Program-made: the position numbers and the translations under genes
Source of the DNA: Calothrix sp. C42_A2020_038
Lineage (GTDB): Bacteria; Cyanobacteriota; Cyanobacteriia; Cyanobacteriales; Nostocaceae
Assembly (NCBI GenBank): GCA_015272395.1
Contig: JACYLQ010000025.1
Coordinates: 1-40,919 of the forward strand
Reading direction: 5' to 3'
DNA: 40,919 bases
Part shown: positions 10,046 through 18,358 of the stretch, piece by piece
Numbering within the stretch: the first letter of the stretch is position 1
Layout: the number at the start of each line of letters is the position of its first letter
Notes under the pieces: model-generated
The model's input: only the letters and a program-made list of their open reading frames with translations
Databases searched by the model: none
Told to the model about the DNA's origin: nothing

Positions 10046-11606
10046 CCTGTTCTGCTTTCTCCATTTCTGAAACTATTTGTTGGCTGCGATTTAAGTATGT
10101 AACAAATAGTAAAATGGAGAAGGCAAGAATACCGAAACCGATAATGCTGTTTGAAAAAGTGTTGTAACAACCATGTAGTACAGCAGAAACTGTTAGACCA
10201 ATAAATATAATTGAGCCTTGTCGAGATGGATTTATGGCTGCTAGTCCAATAAAATAACCACATATACCAGCCCAAATGGCATGATAAAGTGGTAAGGAAA
10301 CAAATCTAATAGTGTTTATCAATACATAAAAACCAAAATCGCTTTGCCCTCTGACCAAACTTTCGGCATATCTGTAAGAGTAACCAACACCTTCTGCAAC
10401 AGCAAATCCTAAACCTGACATTGCTCCATAAAAAGCTGAAGTTAGCGGGTCTTTTAATTTACCAGTACGTAGTAAGAATAAATAAATAGGTAAAGCTTTG
10501 CATGATTCCTCAAGAACACCAACTCCTAAAATAAAACCAATTAATTGAGGAATGATTCCTTCTTGTCGAACTGCTGTGTAAAGAAGGGTGAACGGTGGTA
10601 CTTTTTGTAAAAATAACAGTATTGGAATACCAACTAATACCGTAAAGAAGCTACACTTTACAGTAGTTGTCCAAGAGAACACTGTTGGTTTGAGCAAATC
10701 ATACAGCACTACTCCCCAAATTGATGAATAATAAATACCTAGAATAAAAGCAATTGAACCAAGACCAGATGTTCTTGCAATTAGGCTAACTGCTAAAGGG
10801 AATAAACCAAACAATAAAAGTAGTCTAACTGTATTACTATTGTATAAATTATCGCTTAGAACATCTTTTAGCGGCACAATTGATTCAAACTTGAATGTGC
10901 GTAATGTTGCTAAAAATTCTGTGTTTGGCGCCGATTTAACTGGTATGACTGGTGTAAGTTTACATACTCCAACTTCAAATTGTTGAAACCAAGCTGGTAT
11001 TTCTTGTTGGAGTTCTCTTCCGTAAACTTTGACTATCCGAATTGATTCGATTTTTAATCGCACTAATTCTTTACGAAGAATTGCTGTCGAAAGGGACTGA
11101 TTAGGTATTTCTGCTGATTCTAATAAGATTTGTAGAGTATCTTTTACAATACTAATTTTGGTTGGTTTAATATTCTGTTTTTGAAAAGCATTATTTAAAA
11201 TAGATGTTATGGCTTCAACGTTTCCTAGACTTGCAAGTTGTTTGAGTTGGAGTTGTGTTTGAGTATGGGTATTTGATGTGACAGTTCTAGCCTGCTCTAA
11301 GTTGGTATTTAAATACTCTAAGTCAAATTCAGCTTCCCAGCAAGGAAAATCTTCATCAACTTGCTGTGCATAAATCTTGACTTTTTTAATAGTAGAGGCG
11401 CCTAATTTGGTCATACTTTGACGCATGAATGCGACCAAAGTGGTTTGGTTGGGGATTTGGTGTGATTTGAGCCAAACGAGTAAACAATTATCTTGAAGAG
11501 TCGCTTCTGCACTGATGCGTTGATTAATTAGTAAACGATTCAGAAGTGAAGAAATTGCTTTGGGGTCGCCTTTTTTTGCTTGTTCAAGAATGTTTGGCTG
11601 TGTCAT
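10035..11606 (-). CDS. PrsW-type intramembrane metalloprotease with duplicated N-terminal domain
   Basis: A 523-aa membrane protein. The C-terminal half (about 265-510) has around eight hydrophobic segments and the PrsW/CPBP-like motifs: GVLEESCKALPIYLFLL (EExxK), YGAMSGLGFAVAEGVGYSYR and LPLYHAIWAGICGYFIG. PrsW in Bacillus cleaves an anti-sigma factor in the membrane; the substrate here is unknown. The N-terminal half is soluble and contains two copies of a domain of about 80 residues. The two share AI-S-LN, the leucine-rich middle and endings KKVKIYAQQVDEDFPCWEAE versus RIVKVYGRELQQEIPAWFQQ. I take this as an internal duplication. The domain is one I associate with cyanobacterial proteins but cannot name. 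Confidence 0.85.
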   Translation of the reverse strand: MTQPNILEQAKKGDPKAISSLLNRLLINQRISAEATLQDNCLLVWLKSHQIPNQTTLVAFMRQSMTKLGASTIKKVKIYAQQVDEDFPCWEAEFDLEYLNTNLEQARTVTSNTHTQTQLQLKQLASLGNVEAITSILNNAFQKQNIKPTKISIVKDTLQILLESAEIPNQSLSTAILRKELVRLKIESIRIVKVYGRELQQEIPAWFQQFEVGVCKLTPVIPVKSAPNTEFLATLRTFKFESIVPLKDVLSDNLYNSNTVRLLLLFGLFPLAVSLIARTSGLGSIAFILGIYYSSIWGVVLYDLLKPTVFSWTTTVKCSFFTVLVGIPILLFLQKVPPFTLLYTAVRQEGIIPQLIGFILGVGVLEESCKALPIYLFLLRTGKLKDPLTSAFYGAMSGLGFAVAEGVGYSYRYAESLVRGQSDFGFYVLINTIRFVSLPLYHAIWAGICGYFIGLAAINPSRQGSIIFIGLTVSAVLHGCYNTFSNSIIGFGILAFSILLFVTYLNRSQQIVSEMEKAEQEGF

Positions 11607-11964
11607 AGCAGACTAAGAAGAGGAGATTTGCAACGAAGTTGCTAATCCCAAAATGGCTTTTATAGTTATTTTTCTACAACCGCAAAAATACGCAGTTATT
11701 CAATTATTTTTTTCTGGAATCAAATTAACTAACAGAATAAATTTTTGATCAGACTGTATTGATAGTAGGGTCAGATTTTTTCTTAGACTGTATCAATAGT
11801 TATATGTCTAGACTACTACTTGAATTTATAAAGTTCTTACAAATCTCCTACAAATGATTTAGGTATCAGCTATATCAAAGCAGAATATTTGATGTAAGTT
11901 AGTTAAATGTACATAAGTGTACAGTTATAATCACGCAATTCAAACAATTTAACTAATTAGCGTT
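11607..11964. promoter_or_regulatory. Divergent intergenic region with a candidate promoter and a direct repeat
   Basis: The region lies between two divergent genes. A TATAAT box (11926-11931) with a weak TTAAAT at the -35 spacing precedes the GTG of the DUF3146 gene. TGTACA-TAAG-TGTACA (11908-11923) overlaps the spacer and could be an operator. A 15-nt direct repeat, AGACTGTATTGATAG at 11751 and AGACTGTATCAATAG at 11785 (34 nt apart), lies towards the PrsW-type gene. No ORF was seen. Confidence 0.4.
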
Positions 11965-12228
11965 GTGAGTGCTAAACGTCTACCTGAAACTACTGCCCAT
12001 GTTCGGATTGTACGCCAATCGTGGCAGCAAGGCTTACTTGAGGGCGAAGTGCGTGCGGGCGATTTCGAGTGGCAGTTTCAATGGCATTTTCGTCAAGGGG
12101 AACTGAGAGTTAAACCTTCTCAAGGTCGGGCATTGATTAAGGAACCGCTTGGTCGCTTTTTGGAACAAAAGGATTATCAACTCGAACCAGGAGGTGATTA
12201 TGCATTTACAATTCGAGCCGAATTATGA
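11965..12228 (+). CDS. DUF3146 family protein
   Basis: An 87-aa soluble protein with a GTG start: MSAKRLPETTAHVRIVRQSW, then EGEVRAGDFEWQFQWHF, and the tail LEPGGDYAFTIRAEL. I recognise this as the short cyanobacterium-restricted family DUF3146, which has no known function. There is no signal peptide and no metal motif. The GTG was chosen because it follows a candidate promoter and the reading frame is well conserved from the first residues. Family assignment is from memory of the pattern. Confidence 0.65.
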   Translation: MSAKRLPETTAHVRIVRQSWQQGLLEGEVRAGDFEWQFQWHFRQGELRVKPSQGRALIKEPLGRFLEQKDYQLEPGGDYAFTIRAEL

Positions 12229-12285
12229 GTGAAAAGTATTGAGGAGTCACTGTTTTGCATAAGTTTCCTGTGTTATTACAAGTAG

Positions 12286-12309
12286 CTCCTCAGCACTTTC
12301 ACTGAGGGC
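12286..12309. terminator. Stem-loop between convergent genes
   Basis: CCTCAG (12288-12293) and CTGAGG (12302-12307) form a 6-bp stem around CACTTTCA between the ends of the DUF3146 gene and the RuvX-like gene. There is no clear U-run, so Rho-independent termination is only possible. Confidence 0.35.
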
Positions 12310-12310
12310 A

Positions 12311-12730
12311 TTACTTATTGTGTGTTAGTCGAGTTAGATATCGTTCGATAAGCAAAATAGCGACGATATCGTCAATTGGTCGTGGAGGCTGACGCATACC
12401 TTGAGGAAGAAGTTTATTTAGTCCTTTGGGAGGATACATTTGCCAGTAGCGGTCACGTGCTTCTAAGGTTGTATAGCGTTCATCAACCAAAATGATATTT
12501 ATTGTTTCTGTTAATTCATCGTTTAACTTTTTTTTCCATTGTTTAGCAGTAGTTTGGTCACCCATTACCAAGAGCGTTACCGGAAACTTCTGTCGCAGTT
12601 GCGAGATTTGTGTAATTGCATCTGGCGCCAGAATAACTTCATGGTGGTAGAGCTGTCGGTCTAGTCCCATTACCGCTACACCACATTTATCTTTTCCTGG
12701 GTCAAAACCCAAAATCATTGGTTGCGTCAT
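12311..12730 (-). CDS. YqgF/RuvX-like RNase H-fold nuclease
   Basis: About 139 aa. It begins MTQPMILGFDPGKDKCGVAV, with the first catalytic aspartate of the RNase H fold in FDPGKDKCG. LLVMGDQTTAKQWKKKL, ILVDERYTTLEARDRYW (the DER-T-A motif) and RPIDDIVAILLIERYL (second and third acidic sites) follow. This is the pattern of the YqgF/RuvX family, thought to trim pre-16S rRNA or resolve junctions. Cyanobacteria carry this divergent form next to DUF3084 genes. The frame opens 20 codons earlier; I prefer ATG 12730 (or ATG 12736), because the upstream residues are encoded by GAGTTA-type repeat sequence. It lies 100 bp after the DUF3084 gene on the same strand. Confidence 0.82.
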   Translation of the reverse strand: MTQPMILGFDPGKDKCGVAVMGLDRQLYHHEVILAPDAITQISQLRQKFPVTLLVMGDQTTAKQWKKKLNDELTETINIILVDERYTTLEARDRYWQMYPPKGLNKLLPQGMRQPPRPIDDIVAILLIERYLTRLTHNK

Positions 12731-12830
12731 AAACATTAAGGAGTTAAGAGTAGGGTGCGCTACCAATAATCTAACAACGAAGCTAACCATCCAACCGGGT
12801 CATATATCAACTACTAACTGATACTTAGAA

Positions 12831-14321
12831 TCAAGTACTAAAAATCACTTGTCCATTGTGAATTGCGATGAGCCTAACTCTTAAAGGTCCAGCTGTATAA
12901 GTATCTTCTGCGGCAATTGCCCGAATTTCCACAGGTTGTTGATATTGTCGCAGTTGTGCTAAGAAGCGAAGGAATGTACTGTCAATTTGAATATCATTTA
13001 ATATACCCGCATTCCGGGCACGGAATTGGGAAGCTGAAATTAATAAATCGAGTCTTTGACGCATTTGATATGATGTCATTGTATTGGGGTCAGCAGTTGT
13101 AGTTGCTAAAAGTTGACCACCTCGAAACACAATTTGGTTGAGAGTCGCATCAGTAAAAAATTCAATTCGCTTTTCACCACGAACATAATTACCTGCTGAA
13201 AACACACGTACTACATACTCACGTCCATTCTCGATTTGCTTACTCAACTGCTGTATTTGCTCATTTGAGATTTGCAAAATACCACCTTCTGGTAGTTTGG
13301 TTCCAGGTTCGGTAAGTTCTGAGATTGCATTGCGGTTTGCTTCTTCCAAAAGTTGATGTACAGCTTGTTTTGCCGCACTTGGTTGCTGAACGCTAACTAC
13401 AGCAGATGCTAGAACTTGGCCACGAACTAGAGCTAATTTACCTAGACGCAAGTCGCGGAACGATTGATAATATTTTTCAAGTCGCGCGACTTCTTGTTCT
13501 AAATAATCTTGCTGTGATTCTAGTTCTTTGAGACGTGACTCACGCTGGGCAATTATTTGCTCACGTGCAGTAATTTCAAGATTACGTTTTTGAATTAATT
13601 CGTCGAGTTGGCTGATTTTGCGGTCACGTGATTCGATCGCGTCTTTACGCTTGGCAAGTTCACGGTCACGTCGCTGAATAGCGTTTTTAGCTTCATCTAT
13701 TGCCGTTTTAGCCTCATTAAATAATTTTTGACTTTCTGCTCTTTGTTGGTTTATTTGTTGCTGAAGCTTTTTGCGTTCATCGTAAACACTTTGTAATTGC
13801 GATATCGCCTGCTGATACTGTGCTACAACTTGACCAAGACGAGTTTGTGTTTCCCGAAGTTGATTTTGAGTTTGTGCTTGTAGTGTTAGCGTCTTGTTAA
13901 GTTGAGTTTGTGTCTCTCTTTGCTTTTTGTTTGCTTCTTGTAAGTTTTGATTTGTACCTTCCAAAAGTTTTTGTGCTTCAGCTTGCTGTTGCTTTGCTTG
14001 GCCTAGCTCATTTGTCACCTGGTTAATTTGAGCTTCAGCATTAGTGAGTTGTTCACGCTTACGTCGTAAATCTTTCTGGATGTTTTCTAACTCAAATACG
14101 CCTTTTCGCAATCCATCATCAGCAAGAAACAATATTCCTAATGTTGAACCTGAAATCCCAATCCCTGTTAATATTGTTACTACTACGGCTGTATTTTTTG
14201 GACGCAAGTTAAATAGCGAGAGTCGTTTCTTACCCACCCGTGTACCTATTCGGTCTCCAACAGTGGCGATGAAACCTCCCAATATCAAAATTGCTGTAAT
14301 CAGGATGTACGCGGTGGTCAT
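12831..14321 (-). CDS. DUF3084 membrane-anchored coiled-coil protein
   Basis: A 496-aa protein with two N-terminal membrane helices (about 2-20 and 46-68) separated by a short basic loop (GDRIGTRVGKKRLSLFNLRP). A coiled coil of about 210 residues rich in Q, E, R and K follows (about 75-285), and then a globular C-terminal domain of about 200 residues. The start MTTAYILITAILILGGFIAT and the loop are the signature of the cyanobacterial DUF3084 family. It has no known function; its architecture suggests an envelope scaffold or tether. The gene is upstream of the RuvX-like gene on the same strand, and that pair is likely to be co-transcribed. Confidence 0.88.
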   Translation of the reverse strand: MTTAYILITAILILGGFIATVGDRIGTRVGKKRLSLFNLRPKNTAVVVTILTGIGISGSTLGILFLADDGLRKGVFELENIQKDLRRKREQLTNAEAQINQVTNELGQAKQQQAEAQKLLEGTNQNLQEANKKQRETQTQLNKTLTLQAQTQNQLRETQTRLGQVVAQYQQAISQLQSVYDERKKLQQQINQQRAESQKLFNEAKTAIDEAKNAIQRRDRELAKRKDAIESRDRKISQLDELIQKRNLEITAREQIIAQRESRLKELESQQDYLEQEVARLEKYYQSFRDLRLGKLALVRGQVLASAVVSVQQPSAAKQAVHQLLEEANRNAISELTEPGTKLPEGGILQISNEQIQQLSKQIENGREYVVRVFSAGNYVRGEKRIEFFTDATLNQIVFRGGQLLATTTADPNTMTSYQMRQRLDLLISASQFRARNAGILNDIQIDSTFLRFLAQLRQYQQPVEIRAIAAEDTYTAGPLRVRLIAIHNGQVIFST

Positions 14322-14478
14322 ATAATGCCTACCGTTCCTCTAGGTTATAAATTATACCAGATAAAATCCTGATGTATAGAATATTCAAGAATGGCAATAT
14401 CAAAATGTAATGCGCCATATACTCCGTTACTGATGAGCTGCTACTAATTTAATTAAGTGAATTAACCTTTTATACAGA

Positions 14479-14579
14479 GCGGTTTACGCCGTTTAAAACA
14501 GTATCTGGGCGCCGCAGGACTAACAAGAGCGTTTAGTCAGGACTTAATGCTGCCAGGAATACCGAGTACGGCGTTCCGC
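14479..14579. ncRNA. Candidate structured RNA element between ntcA and the DUF3084 gene
   Basis: A long-range stem closes about 100 nt: GCGG (14479-14482) and ACGCCGT (14486-14492) pair with ACGGCGT (14568-14574) and CCGC (14576-14579). Inside lie CTGG/CCAG (14505-14508 and 14553-14556) and a hairpin GACTAA/TTAGTC (14518-14523 and 14533-14538). It lies 158 bp upstream of the DUF3084 start and about 100 bp past the ntcA stop. It could be a small RNA, a 5' leader or a 3' UTR; strand and family are unknown. Confidence 0.4.
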
Positions 14580-14677
14580 ATTTTCAACTGTTGGTAGTGC
14601 AGTTGTGTTGGTGACAATAGAGATTCACACCAGACGTCACATAAATTCTACGTCACCAAAATTTCCTCCAACGACGT

Positions 14678-15349
14678 TTAAGTAAATTGGCGGCTCAAAG
14701 TCACAGGTTTATGGACAGTAATTTTTTTCTTGTGGATTGAAATCATCTTCTTTTCGCGTAAATCACCCAATAACCTGGTAACAGTTACACGAGTCGAACC
14801 AATTGCTTCAGCGATGGCTTGATGCGATAACTTCAAATCAATTGTGATTCCATCAGCACAAGGAACCCCAAAATCGCGACAAAGAATTAATAAAAAGCTC
14901 ACTAACCTTGAACCCATGTCTCGGTGTGCGAGTGTTTCAATCATCATCTCTGTTTGCAATATCCGCGAGGATAGTCCACGCAGCATCAGCATTGATAATT
15001 CAGGGTTTTCCTTCAATGCTTGTTCGACTTGCTCAATTGGGGCTGACAGCAATTCCACAGGGGTAAATGCAACCGCATGGTAAAATCTGTCCGACTTATT
15101 TCCCGTCAGTAATGACAAAACACCAAAAACACTATTTTCCCTCAGCAGCGCAACCGTTATTTCTTCTCCTGCTTCGTACACCCTGGAGAGCTTTACAGCA
15201 CCTTTAAGAAGAAAATAAACTCGTTCGGCAGGGTCGCCGGGAAAAAATATGGTTTTATTACGTTCAAACGTTTCCACAACAGGTGGAAACGCTCCGGTCG
15301 CCATCTGACGAAAAACATTTGCTAGGGCTTTATCTTGTGTCACGATCAT
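14678..15349 (-). CDS. ntcA: NtcA, global nitrogen-control transcription factor
   Basis: A CRP-family regulator that binds 2-oxoglutarate, with PipX as coactivator, and activates nitrogen-assimilation and heterocyst genes. The 223-aa protein has an N-terminal effector-binding beta-roll (about 25-110; [20 protein letters not shown]), a long dimer helix, and a C-terminal helix-turn-helix whose recognition segment is [20 protein letters not shown] (about 174-193). Length and sequence are those of heterocystous cyanobacteria. An NtcA box lies 88 bp upstream of the ATG, so autoregulation is likely. It is divergent from fabI. Confidence 0.98.
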
Positions 15350-15437
15350 CTCCCTTTCCCCTACCCAATGCCGGAAAATTAAAACAGATTACCTAAGAAT
15401 ACACTTGAAAATTCAATAATACATTGTCAACCTTTTT

Positions 15438-15451
15438 GTACTTTCCTATAC
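15438..15451 (-). promoter_or_regulatory. NtcA box upstream of ntcA
   Basis: A perfect match to the NtcA consensus GTA-N8-TAC: GTA (15438-15440), CTTTCCTA, TAC (15449-15451). Because the site is palindromic, it can serve ntcA (minus) or fabI (plus). On the ntcA strand, TTGACA and a TATTAT follow within 25 nt, which would suit an activated -10 box only loosely. Autoregulation of ntcA through such a site is known in Anabaena. Confidence 0.75.
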
Positions 15452-15683
15452 TCAACCTCGCTTTCTCAACGTCCACAACATTTGTTTGTTCAACATGATA
15501 CATAATTTTTCATTCCTTCGGCTACTACTTTTTGATAACTATTTACAAAAACCCTCTCACCGAGATTTCATTCAAAAAAAGCTTAAATCGAAAACAAAGA
15601 ATCTTCAGAAATAACTGATTCATTGGTAATAACAAGAACACTTATTGAAACTGCTTTTGAAGTAATCGTTCATGGGGGGCGCT

Positions 15684-15710
15684 TGTAATGCTCCCACAAA
15701 AGACATTACA
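15684..15710. promoter_or_regulatory. Inverted repeat upstream of fabI
   Basis: TGTAATG (15684-15690) and CATTACA (15704-15710) form a perfect 7-bp dyad with a 13-nt spacer, ending 43 nt before the fabI start. It could be an operator or a leader hairpin. No regulator can be named. Confidence 0.4.
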
Positions 15711-15753
15711 TTCTAGTATGCTCCTAATTATCTGTCTGTCTCCAAATATATAT

Positions 15754-16530
15754 ATGCTGGATTTAACCGGAAAAAATGCGCTTGTTACAGGTGTAGCCAA
15801 TAACCGTTCAATTGCTTGGGGTATAGCCCAACAGTTACACAAAGCTGGGGCAAATCTGGGTATTACCTACCTGAGTGACGAAAAAGGCAAAATGGAAAAA
15901 AAAGTTAAAGAACTTGTTGAACCACTCAACCCAAGCTTATTCCTGCCCTGTAACGTTCAAAATGATGAGGAGATTCAATCGACTTTTGCAGCAATTAGGG
16001 AAAAATGGGGCAAGTTAGATATACTCATTCACTGTCTAGCTTTTGCTAACAAAGATGATTTGAGCGGTGAGTTTAGTCAAACTTCCCGTTCCGGTTTTAA
16101 CACTGCCTTAGAAATTAGTACTTACTCGCTTGTCCAACTGGCAGGCGCCGCAAAACCCCTGATGAGTGAGGGTGGAAGTATTGTGACTCTAACTTACCTA
16201 GGCGGTGTACGCGCTATCCCTAATTATAACGTGATGGGAGTCGCAAAAGCTGGGTTAGAAGCCAGCGTTCGCTATCTTGCCAGCGAACTAGGTCCTCAAA
16301 GTATTCGCGTCAATGCAATTTCCGCAGGTCCAATTCGGACCTTAGCATCTAGTGCGGTTGGTGGCATCTTGGATATGATTCATCATGTTGAGCAAGTGGC
16401 GCCCCTACGTCGAACTGTAACACAAACCGAAGTCGGTAACACCGCTGCTTTCCTATGCAGCGACTTGTCAAGCGGTATCACTGGACAAGTGATATACGTC
16501 GATGCTGGTTATGAAATTATGGGAATGTAA
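15754..16530 (+). CDS. fabI: Enoyl-[acyl-carrier-protein] reductase (NADH), FabI
   Basis: Catalyses the last step of each fatty-acid elongation cycle. The Rossmann nucleotide site is GVANNRSIAWGIA near the start. The catalytic pair is Y158-x6-K165 in PNYNVMGVAKAGLEASVRYL, with the second tyrosine in LTYLGG. The frame opens 22 codons earlier, but I start at ATG 15754 (MLDLTGKNALVTG), which gives 258 aa, the usual FabI length, and removes a non-conserved leader that overlaps the inverted repeat. hisB follows after 87 bp filled by a heptamer repeat, so co-transcription is possible. Confidence 0.95.
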   Translation: MLDLTGKNALVTGVANNRSIAWGIAQQLHKAGANLGITYLSDEKGKMEKKVKELVEPLNPSLFLPCNVQNDEEIQSTFAAIREKWGKLDILIHCLAFANKDDLSGEFSQTSRSGFNTALEISTYSLVQLAGAAKPLMSEGGSIVTLTYLGGVRAIPNYNVMGVAKAGLEASVRYLASELGPQSIRVNAISAGPIRTLASSAVGGILDMIHHVEQVAPLRRTVTQTEVGNTAAFLCSDLSSGITGQVIYVDAGYEIMGM

Positions 16531-16540
16531 TAGAGTAAAG

Positions 16541-16616
16541 TTAGGAGTTATGAGTTAAGAGTTATCAGTTACTAACTCCCAACTCCCAACTCCCAACTCT
16601 CAACTCCCAACTCCTT
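16541..16616. repeat. Heptamer tandem repeat (CCCAACT) array with inverted partner
   Basis: From about 16572 to 16613 the heptamer CCCAACT is repeated about six times with single changes. The preceding 16541-16571 holds the reverse type (GGAGTTA, GAGTTA, GAGTTA), so the RNA could fold into a long hairpin. Short tandemly repeated heptamers are well known in Nostocales. The array ends 4 nt before the hisB ATG and takes the place of a normal ribosome-binding site. Shorter relatives occur near 12736 (GGAGTTAAGAGT) and 33084 (GGAGTTACAACTC). Confidence 0.85.
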
Positions 16617-16617
16617 T

Positions 16618-17229
16618 ATGCAAACCCTCACTTCCCCAACCCAACGTGTAGCTACTGTTTGTCGCACTACTGGCGAAACTGATGTTGAAGTTACAATCAA
16701 TCTAGATGGTACAGGCGTTTGCCATGCTGCCACCGGTATTCCTTTTCTCGACCACATGCTACATCAAATCGCTTCCCACGGACTAATTGACTTAAATGTG
16801 CGCGCTACAGGAGACTTACATATCGACGACCACCACACTAACGAAGATGTTGGTATTACTTTCGGACAAGCTTTAAATAAAGCTTTAGGTGATAGAAAGG
16901 GAATTGTTCGCTTTGGCAACTTTCTCGCACCTCTTGATGAAGCTTTGGTTCAGGTCGCTCTTGACTTTTCTGGGCGCCCTCATCTTAGCTATGGATTACA
17001 AATTCCTACACAAAGGGTGGGAACATATGATACTCAACTAGTGCGTGAATTCTTTGTCGCTTTAGTCAATCATAGCCTCACAACACTACATATTCGCCAA
17101 TTAGATGGTATTAATTCTCACCATATTATCGAAGCCACATTCAAAGCTTTTGCGCGCGCGACCCGAATGGCCGCTGAAATTGACCCTCGTCGCACAGGTG
17201 TTATTCCCAGTTCTAAAGGAGTTTTATAA
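16618..17229 (+). CDS. hisB: Imidazoleglycerol-phosphate dehydratase
   Basis: Removes water from imidazoleglycerol phosphate in histidine synthesis, using a di-Mn2+ site. The 203-aa monofunctional form is complete. The metal-binding histidine motifs are [13 protein letters not shown] (about 43-55), [10 protein letters not shown] (about 71-80), VNHSL and [15 protein letters not shown] near the C-terminus. No phosphatase domain is fused, as is usual outside gamma-proteobacteria. The ATG directly follows a heptamer array, so no Shine-Dalgarno sequence is visible. Confidence 0.96.
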   Translation: MQTLTSPTQRVATVCRTTGETDVEVTINLDGTGVCHAATGIPFLDHMLHQIASHGLIDLNVRATGDLHIDDHHTNEDVGITFGQALNKALGDRKGIVRFGNFLAPLDEALVQVALDFSGRPHLSYGLQIPTQRVGTYDTQLVREFFVALVNHSLTTLHIRQLDGINSHHIIEATFKAFARATRMAAEIDPRRTGVIPSSKGVL

Positions 17230-17232
17230 ATT

Positions 17233-17251
17233 TGTGAACCATTGGTTCACA
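17233..17251. terminator. Palindrome between convergent hisB and hydrolase genes
   Basis: TGTGAACCA-T-TGGTTCACA is a perfect 19-bp dyad followed by TTTTGATT. A second partial copy (TTGTGAACCAATAG) begins at 17271. It lies 3 bp after the hisB stop and may act as a terminator for hisB, and possibly for both genes. Confidence 0.5.
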
Positions 17252-17289
17252 TTTTGATTAGAACGTGAATTTGTGAACCAATAGTTTTC

Positions 17290-18180
17290 CTAAGAATGTA
17301 TTGCCAGCCAATTGATAATTTCTGCATTAACCTTGTCTGGAACTTCATCATGAGGACAATGACCAGCACCAGGAATAGGAACTATTTTAATTTTTTTCCC
17401 AGAAGACAAGGCTTGTTCATAAATTTTTGCCCCACTTATTGGTGTCCAAGGGTCATCTGTGCCCCAAATAACTAGTAATGGTACTTCCACCTTGGGTAGT
17501 AATTGATTTGGATTAGCACCAGGAGGAGCCGTCAATATCGACGCAAAAACTTTTTGGGCACCTGGGTCACACGATGGTTCATATAATAAATCTACAAGTT
17601 CATCGGTGACAGCATTGCGGTCACGATACACCTGGTATAATGTACGCCGAATTTGGTGCTTCTGACGAATCCGGTTAAATACAAATGAACCTGTAATGGG
17701 GTGATTGACCAAGCGATTAAAAGCTGACATTACAATGCGTAACGGTGGGTTTAACTCGTTCGGACGGTGATTTAAGCCACCTGCACAGTTAATTAATACT
17801 CCTCCTGCAGATATCTCTGGATGTTCTGCCAATACAGTTAAGCCAATCAACGCGCCAATCGAATTACCAATAAATACTGCTCGTTGCTGGATATATTCTT
17901 TCCAAAAATCTTTCAGCAAGTCCACCCAAATTTCAACACTGTAATTTATCGGCGCCTTTTCTGAACCACCAAACCCCAATAAATCAATAGCAAATACACG
18001 ATAGCCCGCTTCAGCTAATACGGGTATATTTTTACGCCAGTGTCCTATTGAAGCACCGAAGCCATGAATAAGTACTAACGGTTTACCCGTACCCATTACG
18101 GTGTATTGTATCCTATAGCCTTGCCAAGTCCAAAAGTGTTTTTCAAGTGGAGTTTTTACTGATAGCTGTTGAGTAGTCAC
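17290..18180 (-). CDS. Alpha/beta-fold hydrolase
   Basis: A 296-aa soluble hydrolase of the classic fold. The oxyanion-hole segment is HGFGASIGHW (39-48), the nucleophile elbow is GNSIG (105-109, Ser107), the acid is probably in WGTDDPW (about 245-250), and the catalytic histidine is in AGHCPHDE (about 273). The close relatives I recall are cyanobacterial and plant-type esterases of the pheophytinase/dephytylase-like branch. The substrate cannot be told from the sequence. It is convergent with hisB and divergent from the NADAR gene. Confidence 0.85.
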   Translation of the reverse strand: MTTQQLSVKTPLEKHFWTWQGYRIQYTVMGTGKPLVLIHGFGASIGHWRKNIPVLAEAGYRVFAIDLLGFGGSEKAPINYSVEIWVDLLKDFWKEYIQQRAVFIGNSIGALIGLTVLAEHPEISAGGVLINCAGGLNHRPNELNPPLRIVMSAFNRLVNHPITGSFVFNRIRQKHQIRRTLYQVYRDRNAVTDELVDLLYEPSCDPGAQKVFASILTAPPGANPNQLLPKVEVPLLVIWGTDDPWTPISGAKIYEQALSSGKKIKIVPIPGAGHCPHDEVPDKVNAEIINWLAIHS

Positions 18181-18358
18181 TGTTAGTATTAAGTTTCCTA
18201 AACTATCTTCTAATATTTTAAGTTTTATTGCTGCAAAAAGTAACTTATGTTGATAATCCTCTGTCTAAAGGCAAATAGTCTGTGCAATCGTGTACAGGCA
18301 TGATAATTATTGATATATCAAAATATATGAAAAAATTTTTACAAAAGTTTTTATTCCA

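Noticed and set aside
16572-16613. Short-period repeat array as CRISPR
   Set aside because: The unit is 7 bp with no spacers, so it is a heptamer tandem repeat.
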